Source: Brevibacillus centrosporus (GTDB taxonomy: Bacteria; Bacillota; Bacilli; Brevibacillales; Brevibacillaceae). Taken from it: 64,000 nt of DNA. The stretch spans positions 147,674 to 211,673 of the forward strand of contig NZ_RHHP01000013.1 of NCBI RefSeq assembly GCF_003710815.1. Reading direction: 5' to 3'. Positions 50,647-59,807 of this stretch are shown in pieces; positions within the stretch are counted from its first letter, which is position 1; every line of letters starts with the position of its first letter. The translations under genes were made by a program, and so were the position numbers. The notes beneath the pieces were generated by a model. The model ran no database searches. It was not told the DNA's origin and was given only the letters and a program-made list of their open reading frames with translations.

Positions 50647-52005
50647 TTAGTGATTAGGTGTGCACAGCTCAGCCAGGACGCTTTCCAGTACGTTCAAGCC
50701 TTCTTCCAGCTGCTCATCGGAAATGACCAGTGGCGACAGTACACGAATGACATTGCTGTACAAACCTGCTGCCATGACAACCAAGCCGTTTTGATAGCAA
50801 GCCTGCACGATTTTGGCCGTCAGCTCTTTATTCGGCTCCTTCGATCCTTTGTCCTTCACAAGCTCGATCGCGCACATTGCTCCCAGTCCGCGAGCATCGC
50901 CTACTTCAGCAAATTGCTGTTTGAATTTCTCGAAACGATTGAGAATTGTACTGCCCACTTTATTGGCATGATCCAAGAATCCGTCTTGCTCCATCATTTC
51001 GATGACTTTCAACGCAGCGATACAACCGAGCGGGCTGCCTCCATAGGTACCACCGATTTCACCCGGGTTTGGTGCATCCATGATTTCCGCACGACCGGTC
51101 ACCGCACTGATCGGCATACCAGCCCCCATGGACTTGGACATAGTAATGATATCCGGCACAACATCATAGTGCTCCATCGCAAACATTTTACCAGTGCGGC
51201 CAAATCCGGTTTGCACTTCATCTGCAATCAGGAGAATGCCATACTTTTCGCAAATCGCCTTGACGCCTTTGACAAATGTTTTGGATGGTACCACGAATCC
51301 ACCTTCGCCTTGCACAGGCTCCATGATGATTGCAGCTACGTTGTCTGCAGCAACCTCTGCGAGGAAGAAGTCTTCAAAGCGGCGCAATACCTCTGCATCG
51401 GTCTCTTCTGGAGATGCATCGTATGGAGAACGATAGTAGTACGGGTAGGTCATTTTGTAGGTGTCAGGAGCAAACGGCCCGAATTCGTATTTGTACGGAC
51501 GTACTTTGCTCGTCAGCGACATCGCCAGCAGCGTGCGTCCGTGGAAGCCGCGCTCGAACGAGATGATTGCCTTGCGCCCTGTGTATTTGCGTGCGATTTT
51601 CACCGCATTCTCGACTGCTTCTGCTCCGCTGTTGAGGAAGAAGGTCTTTTTCGCGTGGTCGCCCGGCGTGATTTGATTGAGCTTTTCTGCTAGCTGGACA
51701 TACGGCTCATACATCATCACGTGGAAGCATGTGTGTATGTATTGATCCAGCTGTGCCTTGAGCGCCTCGACCACAGCGGGCGGGCAGTGACCAGCATTGA
51801 TGGAGCCGATCGCCCCAGCAAAGTCGATGAAGGTGTTGCCGTCGATATCGGTCAAGAGTGCGCCTTCCGCTTTGGCTACAAAAGCTGGAGTCGTATTGGA
51901 TGGCCCCCGTGGAACATTGGCTTCCTTTTTCGCGAGCATCTCCTGCGATTTTGGTCCAGGAACAGCTGTTTTCAGTTGAATAAACTTTGTGGTGATCGGA
52001 CTCAT
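50647..52005 (-). CDS. gabT: 4-Aminobutyrate aminotransferase
   Basis: 452 residues, a class III PLP enzyme. NSGAEAVENAVKIAR binds the cofactor phosphate, the LLIADEVQTGFGRTG Asp contacts the pyridine N, and the Lys of ITMSKSMGAGMP is the Schiff-base residue. It closely fits Bacillus/GC-rich Gram-positive GabT, converting GABA plus 2-oxoglutarate to succinate semialdehyde plus glutamate. ATG 52005 has AGAGGGA upstream. It lies 16 bases after the M20 deacylase gene. Confidence 0.88.
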   Translation of the reverse strand: MSPITTKFIQLKTAVPGPKSQEMLAKKEANVPRGPSNTTPAFVAKAEGALLTDIDGNTFIDFAGAIGSINAGHCPPAVVEALKAQLDQYIHTCFHVMMYEPYVQLAEKLNQITPGDHAKKTFFLNSGAEAVENAVKIARKYTGRKAIISFERGFHGRTLLAMSLTSKVRPYKYEFGPFAPDTYKMTYPYYYRSPYDASPEETDAEVLRRFEDFFLAEVAADNVAAIIMEPVQGEGGFVVPSKTFVKGVKAICEKYGILLIADEVQTGFGRTGKMFAMEHYDVVPDIITMSKSMGAGMPISAVTGRAEIMDAPNPGEIGGTYGGSPLGCIAALKVIEMMEQDGFLDHANKVGSTILNRFEKFKQQFAEVGDARGLGAMCAIELVKDKGSKEPNKELTAKIVQACYQNGLVVMAAGLYSNVIRVLSPLVISDEQLEEGLNVLESVLAELCTPNH

Positions 52006-52021
52006 GTATATCCCTCTCCCT

Positions 52022-53305
52022 CTAGTTCTGGGTATTTTGTTCGGCAACACCGCACCATTCAATCAAGGCTAGTGCAAAGATCTCTGCGCACGTAAAGACA
52101 TCGTCGAGTACGATATGTTCGTTGGGATAATGGGCAACCTGTGTAACTCCAGGGCCTACGACGATAGCAGGCGTGTCGGCGAGCGCCGTCAGCAAGCCGC
52201 CATCTGTTCCCCATGGAGAAGCTTCGACAACAGCCCGCTTCCCTGTTACTGCCTCAAACTGGCGATGTAGAATATTCATTAATGGATGGTCTTCCGCTAC
52301 GGAGCCCGGTACCCATCGCGCCCCATACCACTCCAGCTCCACCGGCTGCTCGGCAAACCAGGGATCGACTTCAGCCAGTCGCTTCAATGCAGCGGTCATC
52401 TCTGCCTTTGCATCCTCCATCTGTTCTCCTGGTGCGACTCCCATTCGACCTTCTAGCTTAACGAGATCGGCAACAGAAGAGGGCCATTTTCCTCCCTCGA
52501 TGACCCCGATGTTGATCGGGATAGGAATCGGAAGTTTCTCATAGAGCGGATCGTCCAAACGATCGTTTCGATCTTTTTCCAGCTTTCCGATTGCTTGCAC
52601 GACAGCCAGGCTCTTTTCGATGGCACTCACGCCTTCGTAACGGGTTCCCCCATGTGCAGAGCGGCCTTTCACAGAAAGACGGAACCACATCGAGCCTTGC
52701 TGCTTCGGGAAAATCTTCATGTTCGTGGGTTCTGGTATCAGTGCCGCATCTGCCTTGTAGCCGCGCAGGATGGTCGCCAAGGTACCCGCACCGCCGCTCT
52801 CCTCTTCAACGACGCTTTGGAAAATGACGTCGCCTTTCAGCTTTACACCGAGCTTCTGCAGGACCGAAATAGCCAAGAGGGAAGAAAGATTTCCCCCTTT
52901 CATGTCGGTTGCTCCGCGTCCATACAGCTTTCCGTCCTCAATTTTTCCACTGAACGGATCATCGCTCCACTGTGCCCGGTCACCGGCAGGCACTACGTCC
53001 ACATGACCGTTTAAAATGAGGGAGCGCCCCTCACCTGCGCCCTTCCATACCCCAACTACGTTTGGACTGCCCGTAAAGACCGTACGCGGGGACACAAAGT
53101 ACGGGTGAGATAGGAGCTCCTCCCCCTCCATCACCCACAAATCGACGTCCAAGCCCATCGATGCCAGCGTTTTCGCAATGCTCTCTTGGATAGATTCTTC
53201 CTCGCCCTGTACGCTCGGATTTTTTACCCATGCCTGCAACAGCGCTGTTGCCTCATCCCGATCCTTTTCCAACTGCTCCCGAATAAGAGTCTGCCAGTCT
53301 GCCAT
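52022..53305 (-). CDS. M20-family amidohydrolase/deacylase (ArgE/YodQ-like)
   Basis: 427 residues. Metal ligands: His in LILNGHVDVVPAG, Asp in YGRGATDMKGG, the catalytic Glu pair in VVEEESGG, and a later His in VAHYPNEHI. The middle dimerisation domain starts with KGRSAHGG. Family members hydrolyse N-acyl amino acids. B. subtilis YodQ in the beta-lysine locus is of this type and would deacetylate the acetamido chain. ATG 53305 has AGGAGGAG upstream, and the frame is open far beyond it. Confidence 0.85.
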   Translation of the reverse strand: MADWQTLIREQLEKDRDEATALLQAWVKNPSVQGEEESIQESIAKTLASMGLDVDLWVMEGEELLSHPYFVSPRTVFTGSPNVVGVWKGAGEGRSLILNGHVDVVPAGDRAQWSDDPFSGKIEDGKLYGRGATDMKGGNLSSLLAISVLQKLGVKLKGDVIFQSVVEEESGGAGTLATILRGYKADAALIPEPTNMKIFPKQQGSMWFRLSVKGRSAHGGTRYEGVSAIEKSLAVVQAIGKLEKDRNDRLDDPLYEKLPIPIPINIGVIEGGKWPSSVADLVKLEGRMGVAPGEQMEDAKAEMTAALKRLAEVDPWFAEQPVELEWYGARWVPGSVAEDHPLMNILHRQFEAVTGKRAVVEASPWGTDGGLLTALADTPAIVVGPGVTQVAHYPNEHIVLDDVFTCAEIFALALIEWCGVAEQNTQN

Positions 53306-53361
53306 GGTTCTCCTCCTGACTCGCGGAAATTTGGTATTGCCCGTATAGTAAGAAAACCTCA

Positions 53362-54039
53362 TTAACGAAAAACGGCTACTTCGCCTTCGATCTTCAGTTC
53401 TGCTTCTGTCGCCCCGATCACATCCGCTACACAATACGGATACATCACCTCGCGCAGATAGAGACCGTCTGACTTGACCTCCATGACAGCCATGTCGGTG
53501 ATGATCCAATCGGCTGCGCCACGAGCGGTCAGTGGCAGCGAGCACTCCCTGACGATCTTGGAGCGTCCGTTTTTATCCAAATGGGTAGTGACGACCATGA
53601 CTTTCTTCGCCTTCTGTGCCAGTTCCATCGCTCCCCCCATGCCAGGTACGCGTTTGCCTGGGACGATCCAGTTGGCGATATCGCCGCTCTGGCTTACCTC
53701 TAATACTCCGAGGATCGTCATATCGAGCAGCCCACGTCGGATGATGGCAAACGCCGTAGCGCTGTCAAAAAAGGAAGCTCCAGTCGCCAGTGTGACGGGA
53801 AAGCCGCCAGCATTGCAGAGCATCGGGTTTTCCTCACCCTTTACTGGGCTAGGTCCCGTACCTAAAATGCCGTTCTCTGCGTGAAACATCACGCGCACAT
53901 CAGCCGGAATAAAATCAGCAACCAGCGTCGGGATGCCGATACCGAGGTTGATGATCATGCCATCCTCGACTTCCAACGCTGCACGCCGGGCAATCCGCTC
54001 TCGGTAGCTCTCGGTCTCTTTTACTTCTCCCACGCCCAT
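53362..54039 (-). CDS. CoA-transferase, subunit B
   Basis: 225 residues, class I CoA-transferase beta subunit. LGIGIPTLVADF and the catalytic Glu in FHAENGILGTGP (about 54) are present. It transfers CoA between a 3-oxo acid and an acyl-CoA. It overlaps subunit A by 19 bases. YodR/YodS in B. subtilis is the corresponding pair in the beta-lysine locus; a plain acetoacetate or succinate CoA-transferase cannot be excluded from sequence alone. Confidence 0.87.
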   Translation of the reverse strand: MGVGEVKETESYRERIARRAALEVEDGMIINLGIGIPTLVADFIPADVRVMFHAENGILGTGPSPVKGEENPMLCNAGGFPVTLATGASFFDSATAFAIIRRGLLDMTILGVLEVSQSGDIANWIVPGKRVPGMGGAMELAQKAKKVMVVTTHLDKNGRSKIVRECSLPLTARGAADWIITDMAVMEVKSDGLYLREVMYPYCVADVIGATEAELKIEGEVAVFR

Positions 54040-54713
54040 TGCCAGTTCACCCCTTCGCTCTGCACGATAAAGTTAATGAAAACGCCTGGTGTTACGATCT
54101 CCTCCGGCGACAGCTCGCCAATCTCGACGATTTCATCCGCTTCCACAATTGTGATGTCTCCTGCCATCGCCACCAGCGGGTTAAAGTTTCGTGCGCTAGT
54201 ATCATAAACGAGATTCCCGTAGCGATCCGCTTTTTTGGCGTGAATGATCGATACTTCCGCGGTGAGCGGCGTCTCCAGCAAGTACTCTTTGTCTCCCACT
54301 ACGACTTTTTGCTTTCCCTTTTCCGCGATCGTGCCGATTCCGACATCGGACAAGATCCCGCCCAGACCGACACCACCTGCCCGCACGCGCTCTGCCAGGA
54401 TACCCTGAGGGCAAAACTCCACCTCGAGCTCGCCTGCTGTCATCTGGGCGCCCGCATTTGGATTCGACCCGATGTGAGATGCGATCACCTTTTTGACTCG
54501 CTTTTCTGTTACCAGCTTGCCGATGCCGATGTGAGGAAACGCTGTGTCATTGCTGACCAGAGTAATTTCGCGGACACCTTTATCTAAAATCCCCTGAATC
54601 AGCGAGGGTGGATTGCCCACTCCACCGAATCCGCCAGACATCAGCGTCATTCCATCGCGGAAATGTGTCAGCGCTTCCTCCATGGAAATCACTTTTTCAA
54701 ATCGATTAGTCAT
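54021..54713 (-). CDS. CoA-transferase, subunit A
   Basis: 230 residues, class I CoA-transferase alpha subunit. The glycine loop LMSGGFGGVGNPPSLI and the EFCPQGILAERVRAGGVG segment are diagnostic. It lies 16 bases after the aminotransferase gene and overlaps subunit B, as expected for an obligate heteromer. Confidence 0.88.
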   Translation of the reverse strand: MTNRFEKVISMEEALTHFRDGMTLMSGGFGGVGNPPSLIQGILDKGVREITLVSNDTAFPHIGIGKLVTEKRVKKVIASHIGSNPNAGAQMTAGELEVEFCPQGILAERVRAGGVGLGGILSDVGIGTIAEKGKQKVVVGDKEYLLETPLTAEVSIIHAKKADRYGNLVYDTSARNFNPLVAMAGDITIVEADEIVEIGELSPEEIVTPGVFINFIVQSEGVNWQWAWEK

Positions 54714-54729
54714 GAACGCGCGCTCCCTT

Positions 54730-56082
54730 CTATCCGATCAACGCTTTTTGCTGCAGCTCTTGCTGAACGGCTTCAATCGCCTCTTTCAAAATGCCGATCA
54801 GTGTATCAATTTCTTCTTGGGTAATCGTAAGCGGCGGTGCGAGAATGACCGAATCACCTGCTACACCATCAATTCCTCCGACTGCCGGATACACCAGCAA
54901 GCCCTTTTCAAATGCTTTGGCAATCACCTTCGCGCTCACGTTTTCAGAGAGGGCGAACGGCTCTTTGGTCTGCTTGTTTTTCACAAACTCGAGTCCGCAC
55001 AGCATACCCAATCCGCGGGCATCTCCGACTAGAGGCAGCTCGTCTGCGAGCCCTTGCAGGCGTTGCAGCAGGTAAGCACCGTTTTCGGCCGATTTCTCAA
55101 TCAGATTGTTCTTCTCAATATAGTTCAGGACAGCCAAAGATACGGCTGCGGACTGTGGGTTGGCGCTGTACGTATGTCCTGCCATGATGGAAGCGCTGCC
55201 TTTTTGGATGACTTCAATGATCTCCTCTGTCACGATCGTTGCGGCCATCGGCGTATATCCTGCGCTCATACCTTTTCCGATCGTAATCATGTCAGGCACG
55301 ACGCCCCAGTGATCTACCCCAAATGCTTTTCCAGTTCGTCCCATTCCAGTCATGACTTCATCGGCAATGAACAGCACGTTGTATTTATCACAAATTTCAC
55401 GGATTCGCTGGAAGTACCCCGGTGGAGGAACCACAGCACCCGCAGTCGCCCCGATAACCGGCTCAGCGATGAAGGCGGCTACCTGCTCGGGTCCTACGCG
55501 CAGGATGGCTGTCTCCAGCTCGTTCGCACATTGCATCGCGTATTCTTCCAGGCTGATTCCTTCTGGCTTACGGTAAGGGTACGGCCCCGTAATCGCCGGG
55601 TAGTCTTCGAGCAATGGCACAAACCGTTTGCGGCGCAGCACATGCCCGGACATCGACAAGGCTCCCATCGTGATTCCGTGATAGCTCATCCAGCGGGAAA
55701 TGATGCGGTTTTTCGTGAAATTTCCTTGTTCCTGCCAATATTGAATGGCTATTTTTTGTGCCGTCTCCGTCGCTTCAGAACCACTGCTGACGAAGAACGT
55801 CCAGTTGAGGGAGCCCGGTGCCCACTCCGCCAGCTTTTTCCCCAGCTGCTCAACAGCATCACTGCTGAAATGAGAGCGATACGCGAAGGAAATGCTCTTG
55901 GCTTGCTCGTACATGGCATCCACGACTTCGTCTACCGCATGGCCGATGAGGGCTGTAACGGCACCGCTGCATCCATCGATGTATTGTTTTCCCTCTTTAT
56001 CGTAGAGATAAATCCCTTTCCCATGAGAGATGACCGGATAGGCCTTTCCCAGTTCAGGCTTAATGACATAACTTCTTTCCAT
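54730..56082 (-). CDS. Class III aminotransferase (YodT-like)
   Basis: 450 residues. PLP-phosphate site FVSSGSEATETAQKIA, Asp in LFIADEVMTGMGRTG and Schiff-base Lys in ITIGKGMSAGYTPM. It begins MERSYVIKPELGKAYPVI. It is the first gene of the six-gene operon and divergent to the PucR regulator. In the B. subtilis yodT-kamA locus the matching enzyme is proposed to transaminate acetyl-beta-lysine. ATG 56082 has GAGGTGG upstream. Confidence 0.87.
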   Translation of the reverse strand: MERSYVIKPELGKAYPVISHGKGIYLYDKEGKQYIDGCSGAVTALIGHAVDEVVDAMYEQAKSISFAYRSHFSSDAVEQLGKKLAEWAPGSLNWTFFVSSGSEATETAQKIAIQYWQEQGNFTKNRIISRWMSYHGITMGALSMSGHVLRRKRFVPLLEDYPAITGPYPYRKPEGISLEEYAMQCANELETAILRVGPEQVAAFIAEPVIGATAGAVVPPPGYFQRIREICDKYNVLFIADEVMTGMGRTGKAFGVDHWGVVPDMITIGKGMSAGYTPMAATIVTEEIIEVIQKGSASIMAGHTYSANPQSAAVSLAVLNYIEKNNLIEKSAENGAYLLQRLQGLADELPLVGDARGLGMLCGLEFVKNKQTKEPFALSENVSAKVIAKAFEKGLLVYPAVGGIDGVAGDSVILAPPLTITQEEIDTLIGILKEAIEAVQQELQQKALIG

Positions 56083-56173
56083 TGTCGCCACCTCGCTTTT
56101 CTCTACCTTCATCCTATCCGACCGAAGCGCAAGCGCCATCCGACGAGCTGGCAAAAAAACATGGAAAAGAGAC

Positions 56174-56204
56174 AAAATCTTTTGTACATTTTGTATAAAG
56201 AACT
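56174..56204. promoter_or_regulatory. Inverted repeat in the divergent control region
   Basis: ACAAAAT-N9-ATTTTGT lies in the 139 bases between the aminotransferase operon and the PucR gene, close to a TATAAA. It may be the site for the regulator; no perfect -35 is present, which would suit an activated promoter. Confidence 0.35.
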
Positions 56205-56221
56205 TTTTCGGAGGGATCACT

Positions 56222-57772
56222 ATGAGCATTACCATTCGGGAGGCCCTTCAATTGCCTGATATGGTTCAGACCAGATTGATTGCCGGCGCTGGTGGATTGG
56301 ACAACCCCATTCGCTGGGTGACGATAGTAGAAGTACTGGAGGACGCGACACGGCTGCAGGAAGGGGAGTTTCTCATCACGACAGGCTTTGGGCTTGCTGA
56401 CAACACGGAGCGTCTCTCTTCCTTCATCCCATCCCTTGCCAGCCAAAAGCTGAGCGGGGTAGCGATTCATACCGGATTTTATTTGCGAGAGATCCCTGCC
56501 GCTTTTATCGAGGTGGCCGACCAGCTGCAGCTGCCCCTCATTGAAATCCCGGCGGAAATCAATTTTTCGACGATTACAAAGGCCATCCTGCAGCCTATTA
56601 TCAACCGCCAGTTCGAGACCCTGGCTTATTCGCAAGCAATTCACAACCGCATGATTGACGCCGCTCTCTCCCGGGGAGGATTAGCCGCCATCGCAGCCGA
56701 ATTGGCAACGCTCACGGGTGGAGTCGTATCACTGGTTGATGCCTTGGGCTTTGAGGTGACTCAGCATGGAACAACAGAGCAAAGAGAAGAAGCCGAGGGA
56801 GAAGGTAGCACCCACTCGATCCCGATCCGCGCCAATCGCGAGCATTTTGGCACTCTTTCGTTGGTCAAGCCTTTGCATGCATGGAAAGAGCTCGATGATG
56901 TGGCACTGCAGCACGCCTCGACCCTCTGTGCGTTGGAATATGTAAAAGAACGAGCCGTTTCTGCAACGGAATGGCGGTTAAAAGGGGACTTTGTAGAAGA
57001 GCTGTTAAATGGCAAGCAGATGAGCCATTCGGAATTGGAAAGCCGCTGTCGGATGCTGGGCTATCCTTTGGCTGGTGGACACTTGGTTGCTGCTCTAAAA
57101 GTAGATGTGAGCGACGATGCTGGTCTCTACGAGCTGCATCAAAGTGCCATCATGCTGATGCGCAGGCTGTGTGATCGTCAGCAGCGCTCCTACCTGCTCC
57201 GTGAGCGCCCTCATTATTTACTGTTCGTTTTCCCCGACAATCGTGCGAGCCTGCAGCTTTTGGAGCTATTCGCGCAGCGCTGGGAGCAGCTGCACAAGGA
57301 GTATTCGCTCCATTTAGCCTTGAGCACCCCTCGTCAGCAGCTCTCTGACGTAGCTACTGCGGCTGAGGAAGCCACCTTTGCCCTGCAGGCTTACCCGCTG
57401 CTCGCAAAACCTCCGGGCATCTTGCGCTATCGTGACATGCAAGGCTATCAGTTTCTGTTTCCTTACCATCGCAGTGAAGAGGCTTTGCAGCAGCTATGGA
57501 AGCCTTTGCTCGCACCACTGATCGGATACGATAGCAAACATAATCAGCAGCTGCTGGAGACGTTAAGCGTGTACCTGCAGCAGAACGGCAACGGACTTCA
57601 AACGTCCCAAGCCTTATATATTCATCGCCATACCCTGAAATACCGACTCACCCAGATTGAAGAAAAAACGGGCTACCACCTGGAGGATGCGCATCAACGC
57701 TGGCAGCTGCAACTCGCTCTCATGGCGCGCAGTCTCCAGCAACAGCTCTATCCTTCACAGGCGCAGCCCTAG
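56222..57772 (+). CDS. PucR-family transcriptional regulator of the adjacent operon
   Basis: 516 residues. A PucR sensor domain (about 1-130: IREALQLPDMVQTRLIAGAGGLDNPI, EFLITTGFGL), a GGDEF-like CdaR middle (about 280-400), and a C-terminal HTH (ALYIHRHTLKYRLTQIEEKTG). PucR family members usually activate divergent catabolic operons in response to a pathway intermediate. Position makes the aminotransferase-to-aldehyde-dehydrogenase operon the obvious target. It ends five bases before the convergent ablB stop. Confidence 0.88.
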   Translation: MSITIREALQLPDMVQTRLIAGAGGLDNPIRWVTIVEVLEDATRLQEGEFLITTGFGLADNTERLSSFIPSLASQKLSGVAIHTGFYLREIPAAFIEVADQLQLPLIEIPAEINFSTITKAILQPIINRQFETLAYSQAIHNRMIDAALSRGGLAAIAAELATLTGGVVSLVDALGFEVTQHGTTEQREEAEGEGSTHSIPIRANREHFGTLSLVKPLHAWKELDDVALQHASTLCALEYVKERAVSATEWRLKGDFVEELLNGKQMSHSELESRCRMLGYPLAGGHLVAALKVDVSDDAGLYELHQSAIMLMRRLCDRQQRSYLLRERPHYLLFVFPDNRASLQLLELFAQRWEQLHKEYSLHLALSTPRQQLSDVATAAEEATFALQAYPLLAKPPGILRYRDMQGYQFLFPYHRSEEALQQLWKPLLAPLIGYDSKHNQQLLETLSVYLQQNGNGLQTSQALYIHRHTLKYRLTQIEEKTGYHLEDAHQRWQLQLALMARSLQQQLYPSQAQP

Positions 57773-57777
57773 CTTTC

Positions 57778-58623
57778 TTACTCCCAGGATGGGCGGAGTG
57801 GCTTCACCCAAATATTCATATCTTCGTAGCCGGAAAATATCGTGCAGTTGTTGATCAATCTCCCGCGATACGTATAGCCCATTTTCGCGGCAGTCACATT
57901 CATCCCTGGTGATTGCGCGCGGGTAAGCGAATACAAGTAGTAAATGCCGGATTCCTCCATTTTGCGTTCCAGCGCAACAAACAACGCTTGGAGGAGTCCT
58001 TTGCCCCCGTGATCGGGGTGAGTGGCGCAGTCCGTCATTTCGGCAGAGCCCATCCGCTCGTTCACTTCCGCTGATGCGGCACAAGCGATTTTCCCCTCGT
58101 ACTCGACGACCATGTATCGAGTCCCTTCCTCCATCGTTTTACGGACATAGACAGGGTCATCCATCGGTGTCGGATAGGTAGCAAACACGAGTGCATACAG
58201 CTTCGCAAGCTCCTCCGCGTCTGCCTCACCCGCCTCTCGCATGGAATAGCCTGCCGGCAGTGCCTTCTCCTCGCCGTTGCCTTGTTTGCCAAGGCTAAGC
58301 GCAAGTACTTCTTCCGCGAGTTCAGGTGCGACGGAAGTAGCCCGCTCCTTCGTCAGAAAGCTAGAGAGCATTTGTGCATTTTCTCCATGAAAAAAGCCTT
58401 CGATGACACCTTCCAGCGCGTACCCCAAAGCGGTCCATTTTTCCACATCCGCTTTTTTGCCGTAGACAATGAGCTTTGTCGCGCCAGACTCTTGTGCAAG
58501 CTTTCTCATCCATTGATCAAGCACCACGACCTGATTCGGGTCATATACGTGCAGCTTCACCCGCCGGTTTTGCTGGTCCACGACCAGATCCCCTGAGGCG
58601 AGCATGATCTCTACATTTACCAT
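57778..58623 (-). CDS. ablB: Beta-lysine N-acetyltransferase (AblB/YodP)
   Basis: 281 residues. An N-terminal half (GATKLIVYGKKADVEKWTALGYALEGVIEGFFHG) is followed by a GNAT domain (about 140-275: FATYPTPMDDPVYVRKTM, MTDCATHPDHGGKGLLQAL, LINNCTIFSGYEDMNIWVKPL). This matches the putative beta-lysine N-acetyltransferase family by eye, which makes N6-acetyl-beta-lysine. AAAGGGGAG precedes ATG 58623. In other genomes ablA/kamA (lysine 2,3-aminomutase) is adjacent; here it is absent from the window. Confidence 0.85.
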   Translation of the reverse strand: MVNVEIMLASGDLVVDQQNRRVKLHVYDPNQVVVLDQWMRKLAQESGATKLIVYGKKADVEKWTALGYALEGVIEGFFHGENAQMLSSFLTKERATSVAPELAEEVLALSLGKQGNGEEKALPAGYSMREAGEADAEELAKLYALVFATYPTPMDDPVYVRKTMEEGTRYMVVEYEGKIACAASAEVNERMGSAEMTDCATHPDHGGKGLLQALFVALERKMEESGIYYLYSLTRAQSPGMNVTAAKMGYTYRGRLINNCTIFSGYEDMNIWVKPLRPSWE

Positions 58624-58832
58624 GACGCACTCCCCTTTCCGTTCTCTATTCATTGTAGCAAACGGAAATTCTGCGTCATCTGCCAATCTGTATAAAATCC
58701 TGCTTCGTTGCTGCCGGAGCATCATTTCCCTCTTCTATTGTCTTGAGATAGGTATTCGATGAGAGCCATTTGTACCTTCCGCTCATAGCATGATAGAAGG
58801 AACAGTCAAAGACGGGGAAGGAGGGGATTTTC

Positions 58833-58913
58833 ATGAGTATTGGAAACAACAATTTCGCCCTGGTACTGGTGCTTTTCATCCTTCTGGTGATCGTGCTCAG
58901 CGCAATTGGATAG
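58833..58913 (+). CDS. YjcZ-like sporulation miniprotein, single membrane helix
   Basis: 26 residues: MSIGNNNF then an almost pure Ala/Leu/Val/Ile helix ending SAIG. This fits the YjcZ family of tiny spore-associated membrane proteins (short polar Gly/Asn head, FALxxVLFILLxIV core). AAGGAGGGG is seven bases upstream of ATG 58833, and a clean terminator follows, supporting a real gene. CATAGCATGA around 58786 vaguely resembles a sporulation sigma -10 but is not decisive. Confidence 0.75.
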   Translation: MSIGNNNFALVLVLFILLVIVLSAIG

Positions 58914-58930
58914 TCCGCTGTTTACGTCGC

Positions 58931-58964
58931 GCCCCTCATCGCGGTAGTATCGAGGGGCTTTTTA
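58931..58964 (+). terminator. Terminator after the miniprotein gene
   Basis: GCCCCTC (58931-58937) pairs with GAGGGGC (58952-58958), then T5. Confidence 0.85.
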
Positions 58965-59017
58965 CATATCATGGTAGTATGTGGATTTAAGTCTGTCTTT
59001 GAAAGGAGGAAGCTCAC

Positions 59018-59749
59018 GTGACTCCCCTCATCTACGCCCATCGCGGTGCTTCCGGCCTTTTTCCGGAAAACACCATGGAGTCTTTTTACGCGGCTGTTCG
59101 GCGTCGTGCTGACGGCATCGAGCTGGATGTGCAGCTGACCCGTGACGATAAACTCGTCGTCATTCACGACCATACACTGGATCGCACAACCACAGGCAGT
59201 GGTCTTGTCCGCAGGCATACCTTGCAAGAGCTTCGACAATTTCGTGCTGACAGAGGCTCATCCTCTCGTTATTCTCGCGCGAGGATCCCGACGCTGCGCG
59301 AGGTCTTCCATGCTTTTGCCGAAACGCCCCTCCACTTTATCATTGAACTGAAAAACTTTCTCTCCGATCAGCCGCATCTGGAGGAGCTCGTTATTGAGCA
59401 GATCCGACGTTATCATCTGACGGACCGAACCATCATCTCCTCATTTAACTTCGACAGCTTGCAGCGCATCAAACAGCTGGATCCCGCTCTGACTACGGGT
59501 CTGCTGTATGTCGGCCCGATTCCGCGTCCCTGGGAAGTCGCCAAGCGCTATGCTGCCGATCAGTTGCATGTACCTATGGATCAGCTATCGGCACAGCTGG
59601 TCAAGGAATCCCACAAGCATAACCTCACTGTTCTCGGATGGACCGTGAACAGCTCCAAGGACATCCAGGATGCCTTCGATATGGGTGTCGATGGCCTGAT
59701 CACCAATTACCCCGGGCGAGCACGAAAGATCCTGCGAGCCCGTTCGTAA
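59018..59749 (+). CDS. Glycerophosphodiester phosphodiesterase
   Basis: 243 residues, a TIM-barrel GDPD enzyme. YAHRGASGLFPENT carries the first catalytic His and Arg-Gly, ELDVQLTRD the metal Glu/Asp, and VIHDHTLDRTT the second His. VLGWTVNSSKD near the end is the family's final strand. It hydrolyses glycerophosphodiesters to glycerol-3-phosphate. No signal peptide, so cytoplasmic. GTG 59018 is supported by AAAGGAGGA upstream. Confidence 0.9.
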   Translation: MTPLIYAHRGASGLFPENTMESFYAAVRRRADGIELDVQLTRDDKLVVIHDHTLDRTTTGSGLVRRHTLQELRQFRADRGSSSRYSRARIPTLREVFHAFAETPLHFIIELKNFLSDQPHLEELVIEQIRRYHLTDRTIISSFNFDSLQRIKQLDPALTTGLLYVGPIPRPWEVAKRYAADQLHVPMDQLSAQLVKESHKHNLTVLGWTVNSSKDIQDAFDMGVDGLITNYPGRARKILRARS

Positions 59750-59760
59750 TCAGCTGTAAC

Positions 59761-59796
59761 AAAAAGGGAGCCTCCTTTCATCGGCTCCCTTTTGCT
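59761..59796. terminator. Bidirectional terminator
   Basis: AAAAGGGAGCC/GGCTCCCTTTT stem between convergent genes. Confidence 0.85.
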
Positions 59797-59807
59797 GTGT
59801 CGCTTTA

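Noticed and set aside
49311..50657. 448-codon plus-strand frame opposite the aldehyde dehydrogenase
   Set aside because: Shadow of the ALDH codons; no family resemblance and no start signal.
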